Source: Flavobacteriales bacterium (lineage in GTDB: Bacteria > Bacteroidota > Bacteroidia > Flavobacteriales_D > Parvicellaceae). From it: a stretch of DNA of 64,000 bases. Within the stretch, counting starts at the first letter, position 1; every line of letters begins with the position of its first letter. Positions 1-10,006 of this stretch are shown here, piece by piece. Position numbers and translations under genes: made by a program. The stretch lies in contig JAGYKU010000007.1 of NCBI GenBank assembly GCA_018401455.1, positions 16,743 through 80,742 on the forward strand, written 5' to 3'. Under the pieces are notes generated by a model. The model did not search any database. It had not been told where the DNA came from and saw only the letters and a program-made list of their open reading frames with translations.

Positions 1-463
1 ATTCGTATAAATGCTTTTTATCTCCAGTAAGAAACTGCCAAGTACTAGCATCAGCATTGTATCTTTCGGCATATTCTAGCAAGACTTCCGAACTGTCCAT
101 TTCGGGCATTACAGTATGTGAAATCAACATTACTTTTTTATCCTTTTTGAAGTGTTCGTTTACCTTCATCAACTTTCCATTCATAATGGGACATATAGAT
201 GGACAAGTAGCAAAAAAATAGTTAGCAACTACAATTTTGCCTTCCAAAATACCTTGTGTTACCCAATCGCCATTTTGATTTTGTAAATAAAAATCCATAA
301 TGGTGTGATTGATGCCTTTGTTTTGAATGGATTTATCTACCAATTCTGGGTTGACATCCACAGGGTTGTAAATTGGTAATGTCTCTTTGTTTTCGGAAAG
401 AATGTATAAGCCGGCAGAAACACTAACAATAAATATGACTAAAAATGCAACAAGACTTTTCAT
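1..463 (-). CDS. SCO1/SenC-family protein, C-terminus truncated by window edge
   Basis: Reverse strand reads MKSLVAFLVIFIVSVSAGLYILSENKETLPIYN...VVANYFFATCPSICPIMNGKLMKVNEHFKKDKKVMLISHTVMPEMDS; TCPSICP is the SCO CxxxC-type motif. Confidence 0.85.
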   Translation of the reverse strand, partial: MKSLVAFLVIFIVSVSAGLYILSENKETLPIYNPVDVNPELVDKSIQNKGINHTIMDFYLQNQNGDWVTQGILEGKIVVANYFFATCPSICPIMNGKLMKVNEHFKKDKKVMLISHTVMPEMDSSEVLLEYAERYNADASTWQFLTGDKKHLYE

Positions 464-564
464 ACCAAAAGTAAACTTTAAAAAATGTTCACGCTACAAA
501 AGTACGCTACAAAAACAATTAAGTGTTAATTTTGTACTATTATATTTCGTCAAAAAATAGAATC

Positions 565-915
565 ATGGACCATCTTAAAATTCCTTTTAATATTACCAAC
601 CAAATAGATCATCCTACTAGACCTAATTATTTGGTATTTCATTTCAAAAAAGAGGAAAGTGCCAATGAATTTGAAAACGAACTAAAAAAAGGTAATTTTT
701 TCTACGAAAGAGCAGCACAAGATGAAAATGACGGTTCTGTTCGTCATTTATTTGGTGTTAGAAAATCAGATTTAAATGAAATTGAGGTTATTAATTATGC
801 CATAATAGGAAAGTATAGAGAACCTCTTATCAAAGACAAAACGGCAAGATATGTAATAGTTGGATTTGGTTTTTTGTTGGTGATTTTGGCAATTTTAGGT
901 GCGGTTTTAAATTGA
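565..915 (+). CDS. Hypothetical small membrane protein (C-terminal TM helix)
   Basis: ORF 523..915; start at 565 (MDHLKIPFNITNQ) more plausible; C-terminal hydrophobic segment YVIVGFGFLLVILAILGAVL. Confidence 0.6.
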   Translation: MDHLKIPFNITNQIDHPTRPNYLVFHFKKEESANEFENELKKGNFFYERAAQDENDGSVRHLFGVRKSDLNEIEVINYAIIGKYREPLIKDKTARYVIVGFGFLLVILAILGAVLN

Positions 916-949
916 TGAAGAATAACATAGAAGTTAGACATCTAGAGTT

Positions 950-1618
950 TTACAATTTGTAAATTATTCCACAAATAATATTAAACTCAACACCCATCAT
1001 TGGTAATTCAGTATCATTCGGTTGATAAAGTTCATTTTTTATAGGAACTAAAAAAAGCACTTGTCCACCAAATAAAACACTAATTTTTCGGCTTATATCA
1101 TAATTTATATTTATTTTCAAACCATTACTTATTGTATGATGAATTGTTTTATAAGAAACCTCATATGGTGGTAAATCAGTCCATTGATCTTCATAATAAT
1201 GGTAATGATTATCTCTAACAATATAATATGCTAACTGAAAAATACCATCTAGATTAATACGCGAATTTAATTTCCATCTGTAACCTATTCCAAAAAAAAC
1301 TTTTCCTCCGATATTGTTCAACTTGTACTTTTGTTCTAAGTATAAATAAGGTTCTCCTGATTGATTAGTCCATAAATAGTAGGGAGAAAATGGAGTAACG
1401 CTTGAAAATTTATTATTATCATTACTTTTTTCAAATCTTCCAAAATTTCCAAAACCAATACCGGTTTCAATTAATATGTTTTTTTCTACAATCTTTTTAT
1501 AACTTAATTCAGCAAAAAGAGTGCTTTTGCTTCCTTGTAAGTTCAATCCTAATTCCCTTTTTTGAGAATAAATCGATGTAAAACTGAATATAACTAATAA
1601 ATATAAAAAATAATTCAT
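950..1618 (-). CDS. Hypothetical secreted/outer-membrane protein
   Basis: Signal peptide-like N-terminus MNYFLYLLVIFSFTSIYSQ; alternating beta-strand-like sequence. Confidence 0.55.
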   Translation of the reverse strand: MNYFLYLLVIFSFTSIYSQKRELGLNLQGSKSTLFAELSYKKIVEKNILIETGIGFGNFGRFEKSNDNNKFSSVTPFSPYYLWTNQSGEPYLYLEQKYKLNNIGGKVFFGIGYRWKLNSRINLDGIFQLAYYIVRDNHYHYYEDQWTDLPPYEVSYKTIHHTISNGLKININYDISRKISVLFGGQVLFLVPIKNELYQPNDTELPMMGVEFNIICGIIYKL

Positions 1619-1708
1619 AATACTTTAAAAGTGAATACATCAAAACTATAGTATATTAGAAAAGTGTTAAAAATAACAACTTGCAAATACAAAAATGATA
1701 ATTTTTAA

Positions 1709-3733
1709 CTAATCCTTCATATCAAACCTTTCCACCAATAATTTTTTCAATTCAAACAATTCATCTCTCAATGAGGCAGCTTCCATAAAGTTTTCTTTTT
1801 TGGCTTCGTAATCCATTTTGGATTTGATGCTTGCAATTGCTTTTTCCAATTCCTCTCTACCCATGTATTTCACTACAGGATCTGCGGCAATACTTACGTC
1901 ATGATCAATCACATAAGGCACATCTGTTGGGTGAATTTTATGCGAACGTAATATATTTGATTTTGATTTTGCCAATGGTGTGGGGACCATTCCGTGTTTT
2001 TCGTTGTAAGCAATTTGTTTGGCTCTTCTTCTGTTGGTTTCGTCAATGGTTTTTTGCATCGAATTGGTGATTCTATCTGCATACATAATGACCGTGCCGT
2101 TTACATTTCTAGCGGCTCTACCTACTGTTTGAACTAAGGCTCTTTCAGATCTCAAAAATCCTTCTTTGTCTGCATCAAGTATGGCAACTAATGAGACTTC
2201 TGGCAAATCCAATCCTTCTCTTAATAAGTTTACACCAATTAAAACATCAAAAAGTCCATTTCTTAAATCTCCTAAAATTTCTACTCTTTCCAAAGTATCA
2301 ATGTCAGAGTGAATGTATCGGCTTCTCATCCCCATTTTAGAAAAATAAGCATCGACTTCTTCTGCCATTCTTTTAGTCAAAGTGGTCACCAAAATTCTTT
2401 CGTCTCTTTCAATTACTGTGTGGATTTCGCCTATCAAATCATCAATTTGGTTCAACGAGGGTCTCACTTCTATCACAGGGTCTAAAAGTCCAGTTGGACG
2501 AATCAATTGCTCTACATAAATCCCTTCTGATTTTTCCATTTCGTAATCTGCAGGTGTAGCACTTACGTAAATGGTTTGCCCAATGACGGTTTCAAATTCC
2601 TCAAATTTCAGAGGTCGATTGTCCATTGCAGATGGCAATCTAAAACCATATTCCACCAAATTTATTTTTCTGGCCCTATCGCCACCATACATGGCTTTTA
2701 TTTGCGAAATGGTAACGTGACTTTCGTCTATGACCATCAAAAAATCATCAGGAAAATAATCCAACAAACAGAAAGGTCTGCTTCCTTCTTTTCTTCCGTC
2801 AAGGTATCTGGAATAATTTTCTATACCACTACAATAACCCAATTCACGCATCATCTCCAAGTCCAATTCTACTCTGCTTTGTAATCTTTTTGCCTCCAGA
2901 TGTTTTCCAATAGATTTGAAATACTCGACTTGCTTCACCATGTCTTCTTGTATTTTAAAAGCAGCTTGCTGTACATTATCATTGCTGGTTACAAAGATGT
3001 TGGCTGGATAAACAGAATATTCATCAAAACTCGCAAAAACCTCATTCGTCAAAGGGTCGAAAGTTTGAATTTGTTCTATTTCGTCTCCCCAAAACTCCAC
3101 TCTACAAGCCACATCCACATACGCCAAATAGATATCAACTGTATCGCCTTTTACCCGGAAAGTTCCTCTAGTAAAATCTCCTGTAGTTCGTGCGTATAAA
3201 ATCTCCACCAAATGATGTAAAAACTTATTTCTATTAACTTTCTGACCTTTGTAAATAAAAGTAACTCCTTTTTTGAATTCTTCAGGATTTCCAATACCGT
3301 AAATACACGAAACTGATGAAACAACAATTACATCTTTTCTGCCCGAAAGCAAAGCAGAGCTGCAACTTAACCTCAATTTTTCAATTTCATCATTGATGGA
3401 CAAATCCTTTTCTATGTAGGTATCAGAAGTTGGCATATAAGCCTCTGGTTGGTAATAATCGTAATACGAAACAAAATACTCAACGGCATTATCTGGAAAA
3501 AATGATTTGAACTCAGAATACAACTGAGCCGCCAAAGTTTTGTTGTGAGAAAGTACCAAAGTTGGTTTTTCAACCTGCTGAATTACATTAGCTATGGTAA
3601 ACGTTTTACCAGAACCTGTAACTCCCAACAATGTTTGGTTTTTGACATTGCTTCTGAGTCCTTCCACCAATTCTTTAATGGCTTGTGGTTGGTCTCCAGT
3701 TGGTTTAAAATCTGATACTAATTTGAACTCCAT
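1709..3733 (-). CDS. uvrB: Excinuclease ABC subunit UvrB
   Basis: Walker A LLGVTGSGKTFTIANVI, YYDYYQPEAYMP hairpin, helicase motifs, C-terminal UVR motif. Confidence 0.98.
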   Translation of the reverse strand: MEFKLVSDFKPTGDQPQAIKELVEGLRSNVKNQTLLGVTGSGKTFTIANVIQQVEKPTLVLSHNKTLAAQLYSEFKSFFPDNAVEYFVSYYDYYQPEAYMPTSDTYIEKDLSINDEIEKLRLSCSSALLSGRKDVIVVSSVSCIYGIGNPEEFKKGVTFIYKGQKVNRNKFLHHLVEILYARTTGDFTRGTFRVKGDTVDIYLAYVDVACRVEFWGDEIEQIQTFDPLTNEVFASFDEYSVYPANIFVTSNDNVQQAAFKIQEDMVKQVEYFKSIGKHLEAKRLQSRVELDLEMMRELGYCSGIENYSRYLDGRKEGSRPFCLLDYFPDDFLMVIDESHVTISQIKAMYGGDRARKINLVEYGFRLPSAMDNRPLKFEEFETVIGQTIYVSATPADYEMEKSEGIYVEQLIRPTGLLDPVIEVRPSLNQIDDLIGEIHTVIERDERILVTTLTKRMAEEVDAYFSKMGMRSRYIHSDIDTLERVEILGDLRNGLFDVLIGVNLLREGLDLPEVSLVAILDADKEGFLRSERALVQTVGRAARNVNGTVIMYADRITNSMQKTIDETNRRRAKQIAYNEKHGMVPTPLAKSKSNILRSHKIHPTDVPYVIDHDVSIAADPVVKYMGREELEKAIASIKSKMDYEAKKENFMEAASLRDELFELKKLLVERFDMKD

Positions 3734-3909
3734 GCTACAAAAATAACACTATTATATCTAAAAAGAACAGATTGAATAAGTAAATGAGATTAAAAGGCCA
3801 TGATTTTTCTTCAAAGAACAAAAAAAATACTGCTCAACATCCAAAAAAACAAAAAGTTGCAGTTATTTTGCTAGAAACTATCCAAAACTTTAGTACATTT
3901 GTGCCCCTT

Positions 3910-4248
3910 ATGGCATCAGTTAGACAAGAAAAAATAGCAAGTTTATTGCAACAAGAATTAAGTTTCATTTTCCAAAAAGAGACAAGAGACATTTGTTTGG
4001 GCTCAATGGTTTCTGTGACCAATGTGAAAGTATCTTCAGACCTTTCAGTAGCAAGAGTTTACTTAAGTATATTCGCTGCCAATGACAAGGAAGAAGTGCT
4101 GAAAAATATTCAAGTGAACGCAAAGCAAATCAAACATGCTTTGAGTCAAATTGTAAAAATGCAATTGAGAAAAACACCAAATTTGACATTCTTCATTGAC
4201 GACTCTTTGGATTATGCAGAAGAAATAAATGAATTACTCAAAAAGTGA
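3910..4248 (+). CDS. rbfA: Ribosome-binding factor A
   Basis: MASVRQEKIASLLQQELSFIFQKE...VARVYLSIF...LRKTPNLTFFIDDSLDYAEEINELL; ORF call starts at 3784 but homology begins at ATG 3910. Confidence 0.93.
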   Translation: MASVRQEKIASLLQQELSFIFQKETRDICLGSMVSVTNVKVSSDLSVARVYLSIFAANDKEEVLKNIQVNAKQIKHALSQIVKMQLRKTPNLTFFIDDSLDYAEEINELLKK

Positions 4249-5018
4249 AAAAACTTTACAAATATTTGCTTCGAGTAATTCCTAGGCCTTGGCTCATTAG
4301 ACTGAGTTATATCTTTAGAATTTTCGCTCCTTTAGTATATAAAGGAAATAAAGTGGAATGTCCTGTTTGTGAAAAATCATTTAGAAAATTTTTATCTTAC
4401 GGCAGTAAAGTAGCGCATCGTGAGGGTGTGCTTTGTCCTTACGACCTTACTTTAGAAAGACACCGTTTGATGTGGCTATATCTCAAAAATCAAACAGATT
4501 TTTTTACTGCACCCAAAAAAGTAATGCACATAGCGCCCGAACAATGCTTTTTGGATTTGTTCAAAAAACAAAAAAACCTCGACTACACTACAGGAGATTT
4601 GGTTTCTCCAATTGCAGATATTCATTTCGACTTGCATGACATTCCTTTGGAGGCCAATCAATATGATGTGATATTTTGTAATCACGTTTTGGAACATGTC
4701 ACAGACGACCACAAATGCATGACCGAACTTTTCAGAATCATGAAGCCTGGAGGATGGGGAATTTTTCAAGTTCCTATCGATTATACTAGAAGTGAAACAT
4801 ACGAAGACGCCTCCATCATTGATCCTGAAGAAAGAGAAAAGCACTTTTGGCAATACGACCATGTTAGACTTTACGGATTGGATTATCCAGAAAAATTAAG
4901 AGCAGCTGGATTTGAGGTTAATCCCTTCGATTATCACCAGTTTTTTCCAGAAGAAAAGGTAAAACGCATGCGTTTGCATCCAGATGAAATCATATATGTA
5001 GTAAGTAAACCGTCATAA
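4245..5018 (+). CDS. SAM-dependent methyltransferase with N-terminal Cys-rich segment
   Basis: CPVCEKSFRKF...LCPYDLTLERHRLMWLYL then FCNHVLEHVTDDHKCMTELFRIMKPGGWGIFQVP (methyltransferase 11-like); GTG start overlapping rbfA stop. Confidence 0.8.
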   Translation: MKKLYKYLLRVIPRPWLIRLSYIFRIFAPLVYKGNKVECPVCEKSFRKFLSYGSKVAHREGVLCPYDLTLERHRLMWLYLKNQTDFFTAPKKVMHIAPEQCFLDLFKKQKNLDYTTGDLVSPIADIHFDLHDIPLEANQYDVIFCNHVLEHVTDDHKCMTELFRIMKPGGWGIFQVPIDYTRSETYEDASIIDPEEREKHFWQYDHVRLYGLDYPEKLRAAGFEVNPFDYHQFFPEEKVKRMRLHPDEIIYVVSKPS

Positions 5019-5025
5019 ATTTTTA

Positions 5026-5454
5026 ATGAATTCAATGTCTTTTACAGTTATCAATATTGATGAATTAACAAAAGTTGCTCAAGAAATTGTGCGATTGACA
5101 AATCAACATAAAGTTATCACTTTTAAAGGCGACATGGGAGCAGGAAAAACCACTTTGATAAGTCGTGTATGTGAAATAATTGGTATTACAGATTTACCTT
5201 CAAGCCCTACTTATGCTATTGTGAACACCTATCTCAATAAAGAAAACGAGGAGATGTATCACTTTGATTTCTACAGAATTGCAGACGAAATGGAAGCGGT
5301 TCAAAGCGGGCTCGATGAAATGATCGATTCAGGGAAAATTTGTTTTATTGAGTGGCCTGAAAGAATTTTGAAACTTTTACCAGAGTCTTACGTAGAAGTG
5401 AACATATCAATTCTAGGAGAAACCTCTAGAAAAATTGATATCCAATTGATTTAG
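5026..5454 (+). CDS. tsaE: tRNA threonylcarbamoyladenosine biosynthesis ATPase TsaE
   Basis: FKGDMGAGKTTLISRVCE, SSPTYAIVNTY, HFDFYRI, IEWPERI. Confidence 0.93.
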   Translation: MNSMSFTVINIDELTKVAQEIVRLTNQHKVITFKGDMGAGKTTLISRVCEIIGITDLPSSPTYAIVNTYLNKENEEMYHFDFYRIADEMEAVQSGLDEMIDSGKICFIEWPERILKLLPESYVEVNISILGETSRKIDIQLI

Positions 5455-5494
5455 TTTGAAAGACCTTTATTATATACCTTTATAACCACTTACT

Positions 5495-6715
5495 ATGATG
5501 TCATCAGGTGATGCTTTAAAGTCCCTTGCTCGAGAAGCAGCGTTACTTCCACAAGAAGAAACATTAGAAATCAGCCGAAAAAAACAAAGTTTATATATTG
5601 GAATTCCAAGAGAAACGGAATTTCAAGAACACAGAGTAGCACTAGTTCCAGAAGCGGTAAGTTTGATTGTAACTAATGGACATAGAGTTATCGTAGAAAC
5701 CAATGCTGGAAAACAAGCATTTTTTTCAGACAGAGACTACAGTGAGGCAGGAGCAGAAATTGCATTTTCGCCCGAAAAAGTATATGAAGCGGATATTATC
5801 CTTAAAGTAACTCCACCTTCTAAAAAAGAAATTGATTTACTAAAACACAAGCAAACATTATTTTCTGCATTACAATTGACTGTTCAGCCCGAAGATACGC
5901 TTCGTGAGTTGATGAAAAAGAAAGTTACTGCTATTGCTTGGGATTATATTCAAGACGAGCATGGAATGTATCCTATAATACGCTCCATGGGAGAAATTGC
6001 AGGAAATGCAAGTGTGTTGATTGCTGCTGAGTTATTGAGTAATGTAAATAAAGGAAAAGGCTTAATCATGGGCGGAATTGCCGGAATTGCTCCAGTTGAG
6101 GTAGTAATTATCGGAGCAGGAACAGTAGGTTCCTATGCTGCTAGAAACGCCCTTGCTTTGGGAGCATCTGTAAAAGTATTTGACAATTCTGTTTCCAAAC
6201 TAAGAAGACTACAAAACGAATTAGGTCAAAGAGTTTTTACTTCAGTCATACAACCCAAGGTTTTAGAAAAGAATTTAAGAAGAGCAGATGTTGCTATTGG
6301 TGCATTGAGAGCTCCTCACGGAAGAACACCTTGTGTGGTTTCTGAAAGCATGGTCGAAAACATGAAACAAGGTTCCGTAATTGTTGATGTGAGCATTGAC
6401 CAAGGTGGATGTTTCGAGACATCTAAAGTTACGACTCACGAAAGACCAACCTTCGAAAAACATGGTGTAGTTCACTATTGTGTGCCCAACGTTGCTTCTA
6501 GAGTTTCAAGAACAGCATCTTTTGCATTAAGCAATATTTTTGCGCCATTAGTATTGGAAATTGCAGATGGAGGAGGTTGTGAAAAATTGATTAGAACTCA
6601 AAAAGGATTTCGACATGGTGTCTATATTTACAACGGAACGCTTACCTCAAGTTATTTAGGAGAAACTTTCCACTTGCCCTACAAAGATTTGGACTTGTTG
6701 ATTACAGCTTTTTAG
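5495..6715 (+). CDS. ald: Alanine dehydrogenase
   Basis: GIPRETEFQEHRVALVPEAV, VVIIGAGTVGSYAARNALALGASVKVFD, VVHYCVPNVASRVSRTASFALSN. Confidence 0.88.
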   Translation: MMSSGDALKSLAREAALLPQEETLEISRKKQSLYIGIPRETEFQEHRVALVPEAVSLIVTNGHRVIVETNAGKQAFFSDRDYSEAGAEIAFSPEKVYEADIILKVTPPSKKEIDLLKHKQTLFSALQLTVQPEDTLRELMKKKVTAIAWDYIQDEHGMYPIIRSMGEIAGNASVLIAAELLSNVNKGKGLIMGGIAGIAPVEVVIIGAGTVGSYAARNALALGASVKVFDNSVSKLRRLQNELGQRVFTSVIQPKVLEKNLRRADVAIGALRAPHGRTPCVVSESMVENMKQGSVIVDVSIDQGGCFETSKVTTHERPTFEKHGVVHYCVPNVASRVSRTASFALSNIFAPLVLEIADGGGCEKLIRTQKGFRHGVYIYNGTLTSSYLGETFHLPYKDLDLLITAF

Positions 6716-6863
6716 AATTTTTTTAGATTCAATACTATAAGATAAAAGATTTAAGACTTTTTGTTGCCAATGTCGTTTGATGGAAAATAGTTTCAATCTT
6801 CGCTTTACTTCTTCACTTTAGTAATTAAAAACAATAATGAAAAATTATAAAAAGGTTAAACAA

Positions 6864-8213
6864 CTAATAACTAACCCGTACTTTTAAACAACCCAAACCT
6901 TTCAACTTTCTTTCGATAAAGTTTAAGTTTTTTGAATTTTGAAGCAGATATAATAATCCTAAAGTTAGAAACGGTAGTGCAGGAACTTTGTATCTTACCA
7001 ATGCCCCAGAAACAGGAGTGGTAATGCCTATGATAATAAAAAGTAAAAACGTAAAAATAAAGCAAAACATCAGCAGATTGTAGGCATTCTTTTTGAAATA
7101 AATTTCCTTATTTACCAATGCCAAGATACACCCCATCAAAAGCATAAAAATAAATATGTTTTCTATTATTGCAGGATAATAGATCATACTTTTCGCATTC
7201 CAAGGTAAAGGTCTTGTAAAACAATTGGCTAGACCTTCTGGAACAACTTTTATTACTCCCCAAAAGTGAGGTTCCAAACTCGTAAGTTCAAATTCACTTC
7301 CAGCATTTTGCCATTCTGCCAATCTTTTAAAATCTTGTTGCTTCCTTACCAAAACTTTTACAAAATCTATATGTGGTGGAATGTGTTTGGTATTGAAAGC
7401 CAAAAGGGAAAATAGCAAAACAACAATTGTATAAACAGATGCTTTTTTGAAGGATAAATAATGCGCTAAAATAAATGCAATGATCGAAGGAATAAAAGCA
7501 AGTAAGACATAAAACTTAAGGTACATCATCAAAAATAAAGTAAGCAGAATCAAAAATAATGCTTTTTTGTTGATTTTATTTTCTAAGATAACATGGACGG
7601 CATAAAACATTAAACCTATTGCCATGAGGAGAATTCCTTCTTTCAATACCCCTGAAGTCCAAATAAAAAGAGAAGGAAGATATAACAAGGTAAATTGTAA
7701 AATCAATTTCAAATTTTCAAAGTATTTTTGAACGGTTTTGTATATCGCCACTGTACCAATCATTGAAAACATGCAGAAGAATAAACTATGTACTTCATAC
7801 ACGCCCATTGAAAATAATCTTATAAAAGCATTAAACTTAATTATGGTGTGACTATCGTTATAAACATTACTGTCATAAGCGCGATCCCAATTGTTCATAT
7901 GGATGAAGTATCTATCAAAAAAATATTCGGTATCTGTACCGTAACCAAACATTAGTTTGATAAAATCAAATGGGTTTTCTTGTAATGCACCAAAAATAAC
8001 AGCGCTGTCATCAAAATATTTAAAAATATCTGCTTCGCTTCTTTCTGTGTAAAAATTAGAATAGATATACACTAACAAAAGACCTGCGAGAAACTTTAAG
8101 GTAAAAGCAGTATATAAAAATCTAGTTTGAATTCCTGATGTATTAAAAAAACGCCATTTTTTCAATATCCAGCAGAAGAGGACAAAATATGATATGATTA
8201 AGATGATGCTCAA
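6864..8213 (-). CDS. Multi-pass membrane protein of unknown function (EpsG/glycosyltransferase-like topology)
   Basis: Long ORF with ~10 hydrophobic segments; no motif identified. Confidence 0.6.
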   Translation of the reverse strand: MSIILIISYFVLFCWILKKWRFFNTSGIQTRFLYTAFTLKFLAGLLLVYIYSNFYTERSEADIFKYFDDSAVIFGALQENPFDFIKLMFGYGTDTEYFFDRYFIHMNNWDRAYDSNVYNDSHTIIKFNAFIRLFSMGVYEVHSLFFCMFSMIGTVAIYKTVQKYFENLKLILQFTLLYLPSLFIWTSGVLKEGILLMAIGLMFYAVHVILENKINKKALFLILLTLFLMMYLKFYVLLAFIPSIIAFILAHYLSFKKASVYTIVVLLFSLLAFNTKHIPPHIDFVKVLVRKQQDFKRLAEWQNAGSEFELTSLEPHFWGVIKVVPEGLANCFTRPLPWNAKSMIYYPAIIENIFIFMLLMGCILALVNKEIYFKKNAYNLLMFCFIFTFLLFIIIGITTPVSGALVRYKVPALPFLTLGLLYLLQNSKNLNFIERKLKGLGCLKVRVSY

Positions 8214-8287
8214 AACTTGAACAAACTTACATAAATTTTTCCCTGCTTTTCAAAAGCAATGCAACAAATTTCTTGAAGTTAATAATC

Positions 8288-8364
8288 AAAAAAAAGTCCT
8301 GACTTCTTTCGAAGCCAGGACCATGTGCTACTGTAAGAAGTAGCACACTATTTAACTACCCCTA
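8288..8364 (-). ncRNA. Candidate small RNA with two hairpins, the second a Rho-independent terminator
   Basis: Minus strand: TTG (8395-8397), 19-nt spacer, TACCTTTG (8368-8375) matching the Bacteroidota TTG-N19-TAnnTTTG promoter; then AGTAGGGGTAGTTAAATAGT, hairpin GTGCTACT-tcttac-AGTAGCAC (8325-8346), hairpin GTCCTGGCTTC-GAAA-GAAGTCAGGAC (8296-8321), T8. No ORF. Confidence 0.72.
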
Positions 8365-8367
8365 CTG

Positions 8368-8397
8368 CAAAGGTAATAGCACAATTCATACTAGCAA
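8368..8397 (-). promoter_or_regulatory. Bacteroidota housekeeping-sigma-type promoter for the small RNA
   Basis: TTG-N19-TACCTTTG read on minus strand. Confidence 0.7.
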
Positions 8398-8530
8398 AAT
8401 AAATTCGCTCTATTATAAGATAAACTTGGCATATTCGTCAATATAGTCGATAAATGAATTTTTAATTCTACTTTTGGAAGGCTACATGAATTAAATAATG
8501 AGAATTAAATATTTTTTTCTTACAAATACA

Positions 8531-8538
8531 TATCTTTG
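8531..8538 (+). promoter_or_regulatory. -7-type element TATCTTTG upstream of 8562 CDS
   Basis: TAnnTTTG consensus ~24 nt before the start codon; -33 TTG not clear. Confidence 0.5.
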
Positions 8539-8561
8539 TAGAAGTAACAAAAAATAAAGAC

Positions 8562-9509
8562 TTGACAAATTCAACGTTTGCATCTTGGCTTGAAAACCCA
8601 TCAAGAATTGACATAGAGGGGGTTGACCAATTACAAAAAATGGTTGACCAATATCCATATTCAAGTATTTTTCAGATTTTACTGACTAAAGGGCTTCACA
8701 ATGTAGGAGATTTATCTTTGGATTCCATATTGCGAAAAGCTGCAGTTTCTGTTCCTGATAGAGGAATGTTGTACCAAGTATTGTATGCTCAAAAACTTCA
8801 AGACACTATACTGAAGGTAAATCAATCTATAGAAGTTGATACTAATGAGCAAATAAATCTAGAAACAGAAACTAAAAATGAATTTACTATATCAAAAGAG
8901 GAAGATTCTGTTATTGAAACTCCAAAAGATAAACTCCAGGCAGAAAAAGAAACTGTTTTAGACATTAAAGAACAAAACGATAATAAAGAATTAGAAGAAG
9001 ACATAATTATAGAAGCCATCAATAATTCATTACAACTTGATGTAGATGCCTTGCTTGAAGAAATTGAGAAAGAAAAACCAATAAAAGAGTCGAAAACATC
9101 GCTTCCAAAAGAAGTTGTTAAGGAAGAAAAACCTATTTCAAAACCACAAAAATTGAGTGATTGGCTGCTTTCTATGAAAGAAAAAGACGCTCCTATCGAA
9201 GAAATTAATGAAGAATCACCAAAAACATTACTTTCTTCGAGAGATTTAATAGATCGATTTATCGCTCAAAAAAACAAGAAGATAAAAATCTCTGAAGAGC
9301 CTATCACGCCTAAGGAATTAGGGCAATTGAGTTTAGTTGAAAATGAAGATTTTGTAACCGAAACTTTGGCAAATATTTATGCAAAACAAGGTAAATATGA
9401 TAAAGCAATAAAAATATTTGAGCAATTGATGTTGAATTTTCCAGAAAAAAACACTTTCTTTGCAAGCCGAATTCGATTTTTGAAAGAAAAAATGGAATAC
9501 GACAAATAG
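8562..9509 (+). CDS. Hypothetical protein with C-terminal TPR-like segment
   Basis: TTG start; LANIYAKQGKYDKAIKIFEQLMLNFPEKNTFF; acidic low-complexity middle. Confidence 0.75.
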   Translation: MTNSTFASWLENPSRIDIEGVDQLQKMVDQYPYSSIFQILLTKGLHNVGDLSLDSILRKAAVSVPDRGMLYQVLYAQKLQDTILKVNQSIEVDTNEQINLETETKNEFTISKEEDSVIETPKDKLQAEKETVLDIKEQNDNKELEEDIIIEAINNSLQLDVDALLEEIEKEKPIKESKTSLPKEVVKEEKPISKPQKLSDWLLSMKEKDAPIEEINEESPKTLLSSRDLIDRFIAQKNKKIKISEEPITPKELGQLSLVENEDFVTETLANIYAKQGKYDKAIKIFEQLMLNFPEKNTFFASRIRFLKEKMEYDK

Positions 9510-9534
9510 ATTTTTAATTAGAAATTATAGTAAA

Positions 9535-9822
9535 ATGATACAAGTATTAGGATTAATCGTAATTATAGCAAGTGTTTTACTTGTGTTGGTTGTAATGGTG
9601 CAAAACTCAAAAGGTGGAGGATTAGATTCAAGTTTTGGCGCAGTAAACCAAATTGGTAATGTGGCGCAATCTACAGAAACCATCGAAAAAGCAACTTGGT
9701 ACTTAGCAGCAGTGATTGCATTCGTATGTTTAATCTCTGTTTTTATGGGAAATCCTGCTGGAAATGGAACAGGACCTCAGTCTTCAACTTTTACAGGAGC
9801 ACCTACAGAAACAACTCCTTAA
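9535..9822 (+). CDS. secG: Preprotein translocase subunit SecG
   Basis: LLVLVVMVQNSKGGGLDSSFGA...IEKATWYLAAVIAFVCLISVFM. Confidence 0.93.
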   Translation: MIQVLGLIVIIASVLLVLVVMVQNSKGGGLDSSFGAVNQIGNVAQSTETIEKATWYLAAVIAFVCLISVFMGNPAGNGTGPQSSTFTGAPTETTP

Positions 9823-9847
9823 TATAAAGGAAAAAGATCTTATTTAA

Positions 9848-9882
9848 ATGTCATATTGATTTGTCAATATGACATTTTTTTT
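9848..9882 (+). terminator. Rho-independent terminator after secG
   Basis: ATGTCATATTGA-tttg-TCAATATGACAT followed by T run. Confidence 0.85.
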
Positions 9883-10006
9883 GTCATAAACTTTCCTACA
9901 AAAGTCATTTTGTCCTAAAAAAAATCAACATTTTGAATTGGCACAAAAAATGACAAATGCAAACATTGAAAAATTAAACATTAATTTAAAAACTAAAAAA
10001 ATAAAA

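Noticed and set aside
1831-3199. Plus-strand ORFs opposite uvrB (1831..2070, 2576..2884, 2900..3199)
   Set aside because: Antisense to a conserved full-length gene, with no independent coding signature.
8288-8364. SRP (4.5S) RNA for the 8.3 kb small RNA
   Set aside because: No GGUC...GGAA...AGCAGCC-type helix 8 motif; length and layout also unsuitable.
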